Notes: generated by a model from the sequence alone, not told the origin. Shown: positions 1 to 6,889, counted from the stretch's first letter. The stretch is DNA of 18,822 nt from Methylococcus sp. UBA6136 (GCA_002423305.1 DIVI01000161.1:1-18822), one strand, 5' to 3'. Numbers and translations: made by a program.

Positions 1-115
1 TCAATAATCCCATGCCGTCATGAAGGCCTCATGACCCTGATCAACCATCATTGAATCCGGTATATGCACAGAATGTACGGTTCCCGGAGGGGGTTGGGGC
101 CAAGCCCCGAAAACT

Positions 116-514
116 TCAGAGATGGATGCCCGTGGGCGGGGCGCGGGGAGGGGAGCCCGAGCGTGGATTCAGCCGGGACGATGCATTGCTTGCACTATTT
201 TCGCGAATACTCAAGACGAGAGGCGAGGATCCTGCAAGCAGGGGCAAACGCAGGAACACTCCATCATCGGAATCCAGCAGCTTGCCAAGACGATAGCTGG
301 AATGCTCAATGCCGGACTGAACCCCCACCAAGGTATCGGCGGCGTAGAGATCGGCCTGAGCCGTGGGACCAGCCTCCGGAGCCCGCAACCTTTCCAAACC
401 GGGAATATGCAACACCCCCCCCGTCTCGCATCCAGTATGGGCATGCACCCACGGCGAGAGCAGCTGAATCAGAATCAGCAGCATACAAACAAGAATGGAG
501 CGAGGTCGGCTCAT
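116..514 (-). CDS. Small secreted protein of unknown function
   Basis: The predicted protein has 132 residues. Its N-terminus is a clear Sec signal peptide: basic residues (SRPR), a hydrophobic core at about residues 7-22 and a likely cleavage site after VHA at residues 23-25. The mature protein would begin HTG and carries a single cysteine at residue 29 and the motif GVLHIPGLERL. The middle (LVGVQSGIEHSSYRLGKLL) looks like ordered protein, while the last 30 residues are rich in Ser, Pro, Arg and Gly. I recognise no catalytic family. Short periplasmic proteins starting HAHTG occur in proteobacteria, but I know of no proven role. Several frames on both strands are open here because of base composition. 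I chose this one because only it encodes a convincing export signal. No good Shine-Dalgarno precedes the ATG at 514, so the start is moderately certain. Confidence 0.55.
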   Translation of the reverse strand: MSRPRSILVCMLLILIQLLSPWVHAHTGCETGGVLHIPGLERLRAPEAGPTAQADLYAADTLVGVQSGIEHSSYRLGKLLDSDDGVFLRLPLLAGSSPLVLSIRENSASNASSRLNPRSGSPPRAPPTGIHL

Positions 515-698
515 GGACTAGCGATCGGGATGTAACCGGAATATGAAGGTCTACAGTATAGTACCGATGAACCCGGATTACCCTTGCAGCGGCAAAATGC
601 GGCCTCTCGTCTGCTCGCCTTGTCCATTTGCGCTGAATGGGATGCCAGAATACACCTGCGGCCCTAAAAACCAAGAAAGTGATAAATAGCAAATCGAC

Positions 699-1157
699 AT
701 GCGATATTGGCTGATGAAATCCGAACCCAGTGAGTTCAGCATTGATGACCTGGCGCAGCGCCCTGATCAAACGGAACCCTGGGATGGCGTAAGAAACTAC
801 CAGGCGCGCAACATGATGCGGGATGACATGAAAGTGGGGGATTCCATTTTCTTCTACCACTCCAATTGTGACGTGCCGGGAATTGTCGGCATTGCCCAGG
901 TCAAGCGCGAGGCTTACCCTGACCCTACGGCATTTGACCCCCAAAACAAACACTATGACCCGAAGAGTCAGCCGGAGAAACCGACCTGGCTCATGGTCGA
1001 TGTGGGATTTGTTCGCAAGCTAACCCGAGCCATTACCCTCGCGGAATTAAAGGACAAAGCGGAGCTGGAAGGCCTGGCACTCGTTCGACGCGGCAACCGG
1101 CTGTCGGTGATGCCGATGACCGAAAACCAATGGCATTTCATTCTGGGGTTGGAATGA
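699..1157 (+). CDS. EVE domain-containing protein (THYN1/PUA-like)
   Basis: This 152-residue protein is a single EVE domain along its whole length. The family hallmarks are the N-terminal RYWLMKSEPSEFSIDDL, then PWDGVRNYQARNMMRDDMK and the following GDSIFFYHSN. Further on come a GIVGIAQV strand and the C-terminal LSVMPMTENQW. EVE domains share the PUA/ASCH fold and, in characterised members, recognise modified bases such as 5-methylcytosine derivatives in DNA or modified RNA. The bacterial stand-alone protein has no settled physiological role. It would act in the cytoplasm, having no signal or membrane segment. The stop codon overlaps the start of the downstream SMR transporter gene in an ATGA, so the two are very probably cotranscribed and translationally coupled. 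The 150 bases upstream contain no convincing sigma70 promoter that I can see. Confidence 0.93.
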   Translation: MRYWLMKSEPSEFSIDDLAQRPDQTEPWDGVRNYQARNMMRDDMKVGDSIFFYHSNCDVPGIVGIAQVKREAYPDPTAFDPQNKHYDPKSQPEKPTWLMVDVGFVRKLTRAITLAELKDKAELEGLALVRRGNRLSVMPMTENQWHFILGLE

Positions 1158-1471
1158 GCTGGCTATATCTTCTGGGTGCCGGCCTGTTCGAAATTGGCTG
1201 GCCGGTCGGCCTGAAGCTGGCGCAAGCCTCCAGTCACCGGCTATTGGGCATAGCGATCGCCATCGGTTGCATGGCCTGCAGTGGCGGCCTGCTCTGGCTG
1301 GCACAGCGGGATATCACCATCGGCACGGCCTATGCCGTGTGGACCGGCATCGGGGCGGCAGGAACATTTCTGGTGGGCATCTGGTTTTTTGGTGACCCCT
1401 CGAGTCTGGGCCGCTACCTGGGAGTTTTGCTGATCATCGCAGGCGTCGCCACTCTGAAGCTGGCCAATTAG
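1154..1471 (+). CDS. sugE: SMR family efflux transporter, SugE/Gdx subtype
   Basis: This is a four-helix inner-membrane transporter of 105 residues, the usual small multidrug resistance length. Glu13, the essential proton/substrate carboxylate, sits in the first helix in GLFEIGWPVGLK, with Trp16 and Lys21 nearby. GTAYAVWTGIG, with Tyr60 and Trp63, is the third-helix signature. These residues place it in the SugE/Gdx branch, whose characterised members export guanidinium in exchange for protons and some of which also export quaternary ammonium compounds. Pro17 differs from the Ala found there in E. coli SugE. I start at 1154, giving MSWLYLL as in SugE, rather than at an upstream in-frame codon inside the EVE gene. 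The ATG overlaps the EVE stop, and GGGGTTGG just upstream can serve as ribosome binding site. No guanidine riboswitch is visible before the operon. It converges on ilvA with only 15 bases between. Confidence 0.92.
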   Translation: MSWLYLLGAGLFEIGWPVGLKLAQASSHRLLGIAIAIGCMACSGGLLWLAQRDITIGTAYAVWTGIGAAGTFLVGIWFFGDPSSLGRYLGVLLIIAGVATLKLAN

Positions 1472-1486
1472 ACAGCCTCGTAAACC

Positions 1487-3004
1487 TTACCGACCCCCAG
1501 CAAACAGGCGATAGGCAGGGTTCTGGGTTTCGTCATGATAGGCGAACCCGATCTCGTCAAGAAACGCACGAAAGCTTTTCCGCTCAGCCTTGGGAACCTG
1601 AATCCCCATCAATACCCGACCGTAGGCCGCACCATGATTGCGGTAATGGAACAGGCTGATGTTCCAGCGACCGCTCAGCCGGGACAGAAAATCAAGCAGG
1701 GCGCCGGGACGCTCGGGGAACTCAAACCGATACACGACTTCGTCCAACAGTCTGGGCGCGTGGCCCCCGACCATATAGCGAATGTGCTCCAGCGCCAGCT
1801 CATTGCCGGACATGTCGGTGACCCCGTAACCCTGGGCACACAGATCATCGATCAGCGCTCCGGCGTCCTTCACATCGGTCTGGATGCCGACAAAGATTTG
1901 CGCGGCACCCTCGTCGAAATAACGATAGTTGAATTCGGTGATGCCACGCCGACCAATGGCTCGACAGAAGTCGAGAAAGCTGCCTGGTCGCTCGGGGATG
2001 GTCACGGCCATAAGCCGCTCCCGCATCTCGCCGACCTGAGCACGCTCCGCCACGTGGCGCAACCGATCAAAATTGATGTTGGCACCACTTTCAATGGCGA
2101 TCAGACACTGATTGGTCATGCCGGTTTGTTCGACGTATTTTCTCGCCCCCGCAACCCCGAGAGCCCCGGCTGGCTCGGCAACCGAGCGGGTGTCATCGAA
2201 AATATCCTTGATGGCGGCGCAAATTTCATCGGTGCTGACGGTCACCACTTCATCCACCAACTGGTGGGCAATGTGGAAGGTCTCCTTGCCAATCTGCTTG
2301 ACAGCCACGCCGTCGGCGAACAGGCCGACCTGACGAAGGATCACCCGGCGACTCGCTTTCATGGCCCGGTTAAGGCAGTCGGCATCATCGGGTTCGACCC
2401 CGATGATCCTGATGTCGGGCCGGACAAATTTGACGTAGGCAGCAATGCCGGCAATCAGTCCACCGCCCCCCACCGGGATGAAGATGGCATGAATGGGGTC
2501 GTGGCGCTGCCTGAGTATCTCCATGCCGATGGTACCCTGTCCGGCAATGACCTCCGGATCATCATACGGATGGATAAACGTCATCTGCTGTTCGGCTGAC
2601 AGAGCAATGGCATATTCGTACGCCTCGTCGTAGGCGTCACCATGCAGAATGGTCTCGGCCCCCAGCGCCTTCACGGCATTGACCTTGATAGCGGGCGTGG
2701 TTCGCGGCATGACGATCAGCGCCCGAATCCCCAGCTTTTTGGCGGCCAGGGCGACGCCCTGCGCATGGTTACCCGCCGATGCAGCAATCACACCTGCTTG
2801 TCGAGCGGTTTCACCGAGACCGGCGATTTTGTTATAGGCGCCCCGCAGCTTGAACGAGAATACCGGCTGCAAATCCTCGCGCTTGATGTAAATCGCGTTG
2901 CCTAGCCGGAGACTGAGCCCTGCCGCATAATCCAGCGGGCTTTCGATCGCCACGTCATAGACGCGGGCGCGCAGAACGCGCTCAACATATTTGGTCAGGA
3001 GCAT
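1487..3004 (-). CDS. ilvA: Threonine ammonia-lyase, biosynthetic
   Basis: IlvA deaminates L-threonine to 2-oxobutanoate, the committed step of isoleucine synthesis, in the cytoplasm with pyridoxal phosphate. The 505 residues match the long, biosynthetic form. Lys52 in SFKLRGAYNK is the expected Schiff-base lysine. SAGNHAQG (about 76-83) and the glycine loop PVGGGGLIAGI (about 177-187) bind the cofactor. The C-terminal 180 residues hold two ACT-like regulatory domains, each opening with an ERPG(S/A)(F/L)LDF motif, the basis of isoleucine feedback inhibition in this family. It is divergent from rpiA across a 114-base gap, a pairing common in gammaproteobacteria. I see no leader peptide or attenuator ahead of it. 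The start at 3004 gives the usual short N-terminus (MLLTKYVERVLRARVYDVA). Confidence 0.97.
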   Translation of the reverse strand: MLLTKYVERVLRARVYDVAIESPLDYAAGLSLRLGNAIYIKREDLQPVFSFKLRGAYNKIAGLGETARQAGVIAASAGNHAQGVALAAKKLGIRALIVMPRTTPAIKVNAVKALGAETILHGDAYDEAYEYAIALSAEQQMTFIHPYDDPEVIAGQGTIGMEILRQRHDPIHAIFIPVGGGGLIAGIAAYVKFVRPDIRIIGVEPDDADCLNRAMKASRRVILRQVGLFADGVAVKQIGKETFHIAHQLVDEVVTVSTDEICAAIKDIFDDTRSVAEPAGALGVAGARKYVEQTGMTNQCLIAIESGANINFDRLRHVAERAQVGEMRERLMAVTIPERPGSFLDFCRAIGRRGITEFNYRYFDEGAAQIFVGIQTDVKDAGALIDDLCAQGYGVTDMSGNELALEHIRYMVGGHAPRLLDEVVYRFEFPERPGALLDFLSRLSGRWNISLFHYRNHGAAYGRVLMGIQVPKAERKSFRAFLDEIGFAYHDETQNPAYRLFAGGR

Positions 3005-3118
3005 GGATTTATTCGTGGTTCGGAATCGACGGCAGCCGGTTCAATAAGGACATGGCGGCAGAGACAAGCTCACGCTATTATCGATCAATTTGTTCCATGA
3101 CTGCAGAGAAGGAAAAAA

Positions 3119-3775
3119 ATGACGCAAGATGAACTGAAGCAGAAAGTTGCCGAAGCGGCGCTGGAGTACGTAAAAGGTTACTCGATTCTTGGCATTGGCA
3201 CCGGATCGACCACCCGTTTGTTTATCGACTGTCTGGCCGATATCAAGAATGACATCGAGGGCACCGTATCGAGCTCCAATGCCAGCACCGAACAGCTCAA
3301 GAAGCTGGGCATTCCCGTGCTGGAACTGAACGATGTCGGCACACTCGACGTTTATGTTGATGGCGCCGATGAAATCAACCCGAACAAGCAATTGATCAAG
3401 GGTGGCGGCGCCGCCTTGACTCGAGAAAAAATCATTGCCGGCGCCAGCCGCAAGTTCATCTGCATTGCGGATGACAGCAAGTGCGTGGATGTTCTGGGCA
3501 AGTTCCCGCTGCCGGTCGAGGTTATTCCCATGGCACGCAGCTTTGTCGCCCGTGAACTGGTCAGGTTGGGCGGTCAGCCGGTGTGGCGCGAGAATTGTGT
3601 GACGGATAATGGCGGTCAAATTCTCGACGTTTGGAACCTTTCCATCCTGAACCCGCAGGAAATGGAACAGGTCATCAACAACATCCCCGGCGTCATCACG
3701 GTAGGTATCTTTGCCATGCGCCCCGCCGACGTTGTCCTGGTGGGCGGTGCCGATGGTGTTCGTCGCATCGACTGA
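3119..3775 (+). CDS. rpiA: Ribose-5-phosphate isomerase A
   Basis: RpiA interconverts ribose 5-phosphate and ribulose 5-phosphate in the non-oxidative pentose phosphate pathway. In ribulose-monophosphate methylotrophs it also feeds the formaldehyde acceptor. The 218 residues match the family length and the numbering matches the E. coli enzyme: Asp81 and Asp84 in DGADEINPN, Lys94 in KGGGAALTREK and the catalytic base Glu103. The phosphate-binding GTGSTT lies at about 27-32. An A-rich GAGAAGGAAA motif a few bases before the ATG is a good ribosome binding site. A TATTAT hexamer at 3076-3081 could be a -10 element, though no good -35 sits at the right distance. It converges on nadC, with a small hairpin between. 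Confidence 0.97.
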   Translation: MTQDELKQKVAEAALEYVKGYSILGIGTGSTTRLFIDCLADIKNDIEGTVSSSNASTEQLKKLGIPVLELNDVGTLDVYVDGADEINPNKQLIKGGGAALTREKIIAGASRKFICIADDSKCVDVLGKFPLPVEVIPMARSFVARELVRLGGQPVWRENCVTDNGGQILDVWNLSILNPQEMEQVINNIPGVITVGIFAMRPADVVLVGGADGVRRID

Positions 3776-3794
3776 GTCAAGAAGGGATAGGTAG

Positions 3795-3810
3795 ACAGCT
3801 CGGCTGTTTT
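3795..3810 (+). terminator. Probable intrinsic terminator of rpiA
   Basis: A 5-bp stem (ACAGC / GCTGT) with a three-base loop TCG is followed by a short run of T. It lies 20 bases after the rpiA stop and ends just before the nadC stop on the other strand. The stem is short and the T run is only four bases, so it may be weak. Read from the minus strand it has no T tract. Confidence 0.45.
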
Positions 3811-3811
3811 G

Positions 3812-4657
3812 TCACACGCCGAGCGTCACCCGCATGGAGAGATCGATGGCCCGGACGTTTTTGGTCAGGGCGCCCACCGAAATGTAATTGACGCCGGTAT
3901 CGGCGATTTCCCGAATAGCCTCCAGCGTCACGCTGCCGGAGACTTCCAACTCTGCCCGATTTGCCGCCATAACGACGGCCTCACGCATCATGGGCAACGT
4001 GAACTCGTCCAGCAAGATTCGTTTTGCTCCCGCTGCAAGAGCCTCATTCATCTCATCCAGCGTTTCAACTTCCACTTCGATCATGACGCCGGCCTGGAGC
4101 CCTTCCGCGCTGCGAATGGCGCGGGTGATCGAACCCGCCGCCAGAATGTGGTTTTCCTTGATCAGAATGCCATCGTAAAGTCCGATCCGATGGTTATGAC
4201 AACCACCGCATCGAACGGCATATTTCTGAGCCAGACGCAGGCCCGGGATCGTTTTGCGGGTATCCAGGACTTTCACCCCAGTGCCTTCGACGGCCTTTGC
4301 ATATTTCCGTGCCAGAGTCGCCGTAGCCGACAGCGTCTGGAGCAGATTGAGCGCCGTTCTCTCACCCGTCATGAGTGATCGGGCGGACCCCTTGAGCCGG
4401 CAAAGCAACCCACCAGCCTGAACCTCGGCCCCTTCCTCACATTCCCAGACCACCTGGACAGAGGGGTCCAGCCGACCGAAAACGGCTTTGAACCAGGCCT
4501 GACCGCAAACCACCATGCTCTCACGTGTCATGACGCTTGCAGAAGCGCATGCCGCTTCCGGCAGAATGGACGCCGTGAGGTCGCCTGATCCGATATCTTC
4601 CGCCAGAAACCGATCAATCTCAGCGGGACCAGGTGTTTCCATGAGATCGGGGGTCAT
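3812..4657 (-). CDS. nadC: Nicotinate-nucleotide pyrophosphorylase (carboxylating)
   Basis: NadC (quinolinate phosphoribosyltransferase) converts quinolinate and PRPP to nicotinate mononucleotide, CO2 and pyrophosphate in de novo NAD synthesis. The 281 residues are typical. The N-terminal LAEDIGSGDLTAS, the central DTRKTIPGLR (about 132-141), RCGGCHNHRIGLYDG and KENH (167-170) are the substrate and PRPP-binding motifs of the family. The C-terminal GVNYISVGALTKNVRAIDLSM closes the barrel. The start at 4657 fits the family, although Met6 is an alternative and neither has a clear Shine-Dalgarno. It lies 81 bases downstream of a small lipoprotein gene on the same strand with no terminator visible between, so the two may share a transcript. 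Confidence 0.97.
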   Translation of the reverse strand: MTPDLMETPGPAEIDRFLAEDIGSGDLTASILPEAACASASVMTRESMVVCGQAWFKAVFGRLDPSVQVVWECEEGAEVQAGGLLCRLKGSARSLMTGERTALNLLQTLSATATLARKYAKAVEGTGVKVLDTRKTIPGLRLAQKYAVRCGGCHNHRIGLYDGILIKENHILAAGSITRAIRSAEGLQAGVMIEVEVETLDEMNEALAAGAKRILLDEFTLPMMREAVVMAANRAELEVSGSVTLEAIREIADTGVNYISVGALTKNVRAIDLSMRVTLGV

Positions 4658-4738
4658 GGCGATACAAGAGGGGCTGGGCGTGTCGTTTTAGCTTTCAACC
4701 TGGAGTTTGAGATCTTGCCCACGAATCAGGATGAATGG

Positions 4739-4981
4739 CTACTGGACCTGGGCCTCGAATTCCGCCTTATCTTTCTTGTAAAGTGCTTCAAGGCTGTCAC
4801 AGTTCGCGCTGCCCGCGTGGCGAGTTGCGCGGCAGTCGTTGTATTCCTGCTCTGACTCTTCCATCCGTATCGCCGCTTCCTGGGCATCTGGACCGCCTAT
4901 GACCGTATCGGATCGGTGGCTGCAACCCAGCAGCGCCGCGGCAACAAGGAGAAGGAAACTTGGGGGGACATATCTGTTCAT
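4739..4981 (-). CDS. Small outer-membrane-type lipoprotein, unknown function
   Basis: The protein has 80 residues with a lipoprotein signal peptide: Arg3, a hydrophobic stretch SFLLLVAAALLG and the lipobox LLGC with Cys20 as the lipidated residue. Ser21 at the +2 position predicts sorting to the outer membrane rather than retention in the inner membrane. The mature part is short and charged, with a predicted helical C-terminus (SLEALYKKDKAEFEAQVQ). Two further cysteines, Cys50 and Cys61, could form an intramolecular disulfide. I do not recognise a named family. Gene and signal are convincing, but the function is open. No strong Shine-Dalgarno precedes the ATG. Upstream lies the mnmE-proximal gap with a strong minus-strand terminator about 115 bases away, so this gene probably has its own promoter in 4982-5094. 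Confidence 0.75.
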   Translation of the reverse strand: MNRYVPPSFLLLVAAALLGCSHRSDTVIGGPDAQEAAIRMEESEQEYNDCRATRHAGSANCDSLEALYKKDKAEFEAQVQ

Positions 4982-5094
4982 GTTTCGGTTATTTGATCAG
5001 CTTCGGAGCACTAGTGAACCATACACCGCCTCGACTGGCAAAAGCGTAATCCGCCACCCCCCAGATCACTGGTTTTGCCATACTCACCAATACG

Positions 5095-5117
5095 AAAAAA
5101 CCCGGCCGAAGCCGGGT
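5095..5117 (-). terminator. Strong intrinsic terminator with UUCG tetraloop
   Basis: Read on the minus strand, a 7-bp stem ACCCGGC / GCCGGGT closes a TTCG tetraloop and is followed directly by six T. This is close to an ideal rho-independent terminator. The nearest protein gene upstream on this strand is mnmE, whose stop lies about 355 bases away. That spacing suggests it ends either a long mnmE 3' untranslated region or a separate non-coding transcript. Confidence 0.88.
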
Positions 5118-5325
5118 AACTTGTGATGACTTTTTGCATGGATGATGCGGTTGCCCCCCTCTAATTATGTCCTGCCGCAGGTCAGCCAGAGCCATCAAAA
5201 CCAGGACTGGGTTCCACTGAATCCCTGGAAAAGAAACCTAGTCCAGAACCGGGTTTCATCAGCGAAATACAGACACACCCTCCGTGGCACCAATATGGTA
5301 GTTCCCTATCCCACGTGTGTAAATT
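5095..5325 (-). ncRNA. Candidate structured non-coding RNA
   Basis: Between mnmE and the lipoprotein gene the minus strand can fold into a series of hairpins ending in a strong terminator. The first element pairs 5316-5320 with 5273-5277 and 5311-5315 with 5283-5287, two 5-bp helices separated by a GAGGG bulge; it encloses a small ACCA/TGGT hairpin at 5289-5299. The second is a 6-bp stem GAAACC/GGTTTC (5233-5257) with a GGA in its loop. The third is CCAGG/CCTGG (5201-5228) with inner pairing. About seven GGA motifs lie in the span, several in loops or bulges, which resembles CsrA/RsmA-sequestering RNAs. It does not look like tRNA, tmRNA, SRP RNA, RNase P RNA or, as far as I can tell, 6S RNA. 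The 5' end is a guess, placed after the inverted repeat. Confidence 0.4.
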
Positions 5326-5359
5326 CGTAAAAGTACGTACCTATATACGTACTTTTACG
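5326..5359. repeat. Perfect 14-bp inverted repeat, possible operator
   Basis: Two perfect 14-base arms, CGTAAAAGTACGTA (5326-5339) and TACGTACTTTTACG (5346-5359), flank a six-base spacer CCTATA. The 9-mer TACGTACTT occurs three times: inverted at 5331-5339 and direct at 5346-5354 and 5356-5364. The two direct copies are exactly 10 bp apart, one helical turn. No T tract follows on either strand, so it is a poor terminator. Its position just upstream of the candidate RNA suggests a regulator binding site. On the minus strand a TATATA at its centre could double as a -10 element, without a good -35. Confidence 0.6.
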
Positions 5360-5472
5360 TACTTCTGATGTGTGGACGGGAGAATGTTGACCGTGAAGAA
5401 AAGCGTGAACTGACTGGTCGTTATAAGATCTGGTGCCTGCAGGTAGACTCCACGGAAAAAAGGGCAGCGCCG

Positions 5473-6819
5473 TCACTTACCGATGCAGAAATCCGCAAAG
5501 ATTCGGCTCAATAAGTCGTCAGAGGTAAATTCTCCCGTAATCTCGGAGAGGGCATTTTGAGCGAGACGGAGCTCCTCCGCCAGCAACTCCAGCACTCCGG
5601 CATTGAAATTTTCCACCGCCTTTTGAACAGCCGCCATGGCCTGGTCAATCGCTTCCAGATGACGTCTCCTCGCCATGAAAACTCCCTCTGCCTCTTCGGC
5701 ATAGCCAACACAATCCTTAAGGTGCTGGACAAGCAGACCCGTCCCCTCGCCAGTTTTCAGTGACAAATAAAGAACGGCACCTTTTGCCGTCATTTGCTGG
5801 CCCACAGAGTGTCCGCTGAGATCGATCTTGTTGTGAATATATGTCACCGGCAGGTGGGAGGGAATGTCCGCCAGCAGTGAGTCGGTGCAATCCGGTTCAG
5901 CATCATCAATCAGCAGCAAGACATGATCAGCTCGGGCGATTTCGGATCTGGCCCGGCGCATCCCCTCCTGCTCCACGACATCCTCGCTGTGTTCACGGAG
6001 TCCCGCTGTATCAATGACATGCAATGGCAGTCCATCAATCTGAATGAACTCCTTGAGCGTGTCGCGGGTTGTGCCGGCGATGGGGGTGACGATGGCGCTA
6101 TCACGGCCGGTCAGCCTGTTGAGCAAGCTGGATTTACCGGCATTGGGTCGTCCGGTGATGACCAGCGTCATGCCGTCCCGCAGCAATTGTCCCTGACGGG
6201 CGGAGGCACGGATGACGTCAAGCCGTTGGAGCAAATCTGCCAACCGTCTATCGATATGGCCGGCGGTCAGAAGCTCGATATCCTCGTCGACGAAGTCTAT
6301 CGACGCCTCAATGTAGAGGCGCAACTGGATGAGCGACTCAACCAATTCATTGATCTGGCTTGAAAATTCGCCTTGTAGTGAACGCTGAGCCGAGCGGGCC
6401 GCGCTTTCGGTAGTACACTCGATCAGGTCCGCGATGGCCTCGGCCTGGGCCAGATCGATCTTGTCGTTCAGAAAGGCCCGCTCGCTGAATTCGCCCGGCC
6501 GGGCGATCCTTGCACCCAGTTCCAACACTCGACGGAGGAGCATATCCAGCACGACTGGGCTTCCGTGGGCGTGAAGTTCGAGCACATCTTCCCCGGTAAA
6601 GGAGTGAGGGGCTGGAAAGTAGATCGCCAGGCCCTGATCTATCGGGTCGCCACCGGCACATTGAAAAGTGACTAAATGGGCTTTGCGTGGCCATAATTTC
6701 TTGCGTACAAGGGCAGCGGCGATGGATGGAACGGCATCGCCAGACACCCGGATGACTCCCACACCGCCGCGACCTGGCGGTGTGGCGATGGCAGCTATGG
6801 CGCTCTGCTGAGAGTGCAT
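5473..6819 (-). CDS. mnmE: tRNA uridine-5-carboxymethylaminomethyl(34) synthesis GTPase MnmE
   Basis: MnmE, with MnmG, installs the carboxymethylaminomethyl group on the wobble uridine of several tRNAs, using a formyl-tetrahydrofolate-derived carbon and GTP hydrolysis. The 448 residues show the full architecture. The N-terminal folate-binding domain begins IAAIATPPGRGGVGVIRVSG. A helical domain follows, with an inserted G domain: P-loop GRPNAGKSS (223-231), switch TPIAGTTRD (245-253), DTAGLR (270-275) and NKID. The C-terminus is CIGK with the conserved Cys445. The ATG at 6819 fits the family N-terminus. It sits only 13 bases past the stem of the yidC terminator, and the bases immediately before it are pyrimidine-rich with no Shine-Dalgarno. 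Confidence 0.97.
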   Translation of the reverse strand: MHSQQSAIAAIATPPGRGGVGVIRVSGDAVPSIAAALVRKKLWPRKAHLVTFQCAGGDPIDQGLAIYFPAPHSFTGEDVLELHAHGSPVVLDMLLRRVLELGARIARPGEFSERAFLNDKIDLAQAEAIADLIECTTESAARSAQRSLQGEFSSQINELVESLIQLRLYIEASIDFVDEDIELLTAGHIDRRLADLLQRLDVIRASARQGQLLRDGMTLVITGRPNAGKSSLLNRLTGRDSAIVTPIAGTTRDTLKEFIQIDGLPLHVIDTAGLREHSEDVVEQEGMRRARSEIARADHVLLLIDDAEPDCTDSLLADIPSHLPVTYIHNKIDLSGHSVGQQMTAKGAVLYLSLKTGEGTGLLVQHLKDCVGYAEEAEGVFMARRRHLEAIDQAMAAVQKAVENFNAGVLELLAEELRLAQNALSEITGEFTSDDLLSRIFADFCIGK

Positions 6820-6820
6820 G

Positions 6821-6865
6821 GGAAAAAGAAAAGGCGGGTTGGGTTACATCAGCACCCAACCCGCC
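6821..6865 (-). terminator. Strong intrinsic terminator after yidC
   Basis: On the minus strand a perfect 12-bp stem (6854-6865 with 6833-6844) closes a nine-base loop and is followed by TTTTCTTTTT. It begins 24 bases after the yidC stop and ends the rpmH-rnpA-yidD-yidC transcript. The T tract runs almost into the mnmE start codon at 6819. Confidence 0.93.
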
Positions 6866-6889
6866 TCTGATACTGCTTGTGTTGAACCG

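Larger units (their letters stand above)
4982..5472. other. Gene-poor stretch between lipoprotein gene and mnmE
   Basis: About 490 bases hold no credible protein gene. Apart from the terminator, hairpins and inverted repeat listed separately, the minus strand has a T6 run (5456-5461) 12 bases after the mnmE stop. It is preceded only by a very short GGC-GCT-GCC stem, so any mnmE terminator there is weak. The remaining part, 5365-5455, shows nothing I can name, and no DnaA boxes. Confidence 0.6.

Noticed and set aside
1..51. A short minus-strand frame ending with a stop at position 1, 16 residues from the ATG at 51
   Set aside because: Too short, no Shine-Dalgarno before the ATG, and no family resemblance. 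The fit of the stop to the window edge is probably chance.
64..546. A 160-residue plus-strand open frame over the secreted-protein gene
   Set aside because: Arg/Pro-rich composition with no recognisable domain. The opposite strand has a clear signal peptide, and several frames are open here from base composition.
599..698. A guanidine riboswitch ahead of the EVE-SMR operon
   Set aside because: No conserved guanidine I, II or III motif or paired ACGR-type loops could be found by eye.
1535..2599. A 354-residue plus-strand open frame
   Set aside because: It is antisense to ilvA, which carries all its catalytic motifs. This is a typical long shadow frame in G+C-rich DNA.
4989..5198. A 69-residue minus-strand open frame
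   Set aside because: It runs straight through the strong UUCG terminator and has no family resemblance or good start.
5095..5325. 6S RNA, tmRNA, SRP RNA, RNase P RNA or a tRNA as identity of the structured region
   Set aside because: The ends do not pair as in 6S RNA, and none of the conserved tmRNA, SRP or RNase P motifs or a tRNA T-arm is visible.
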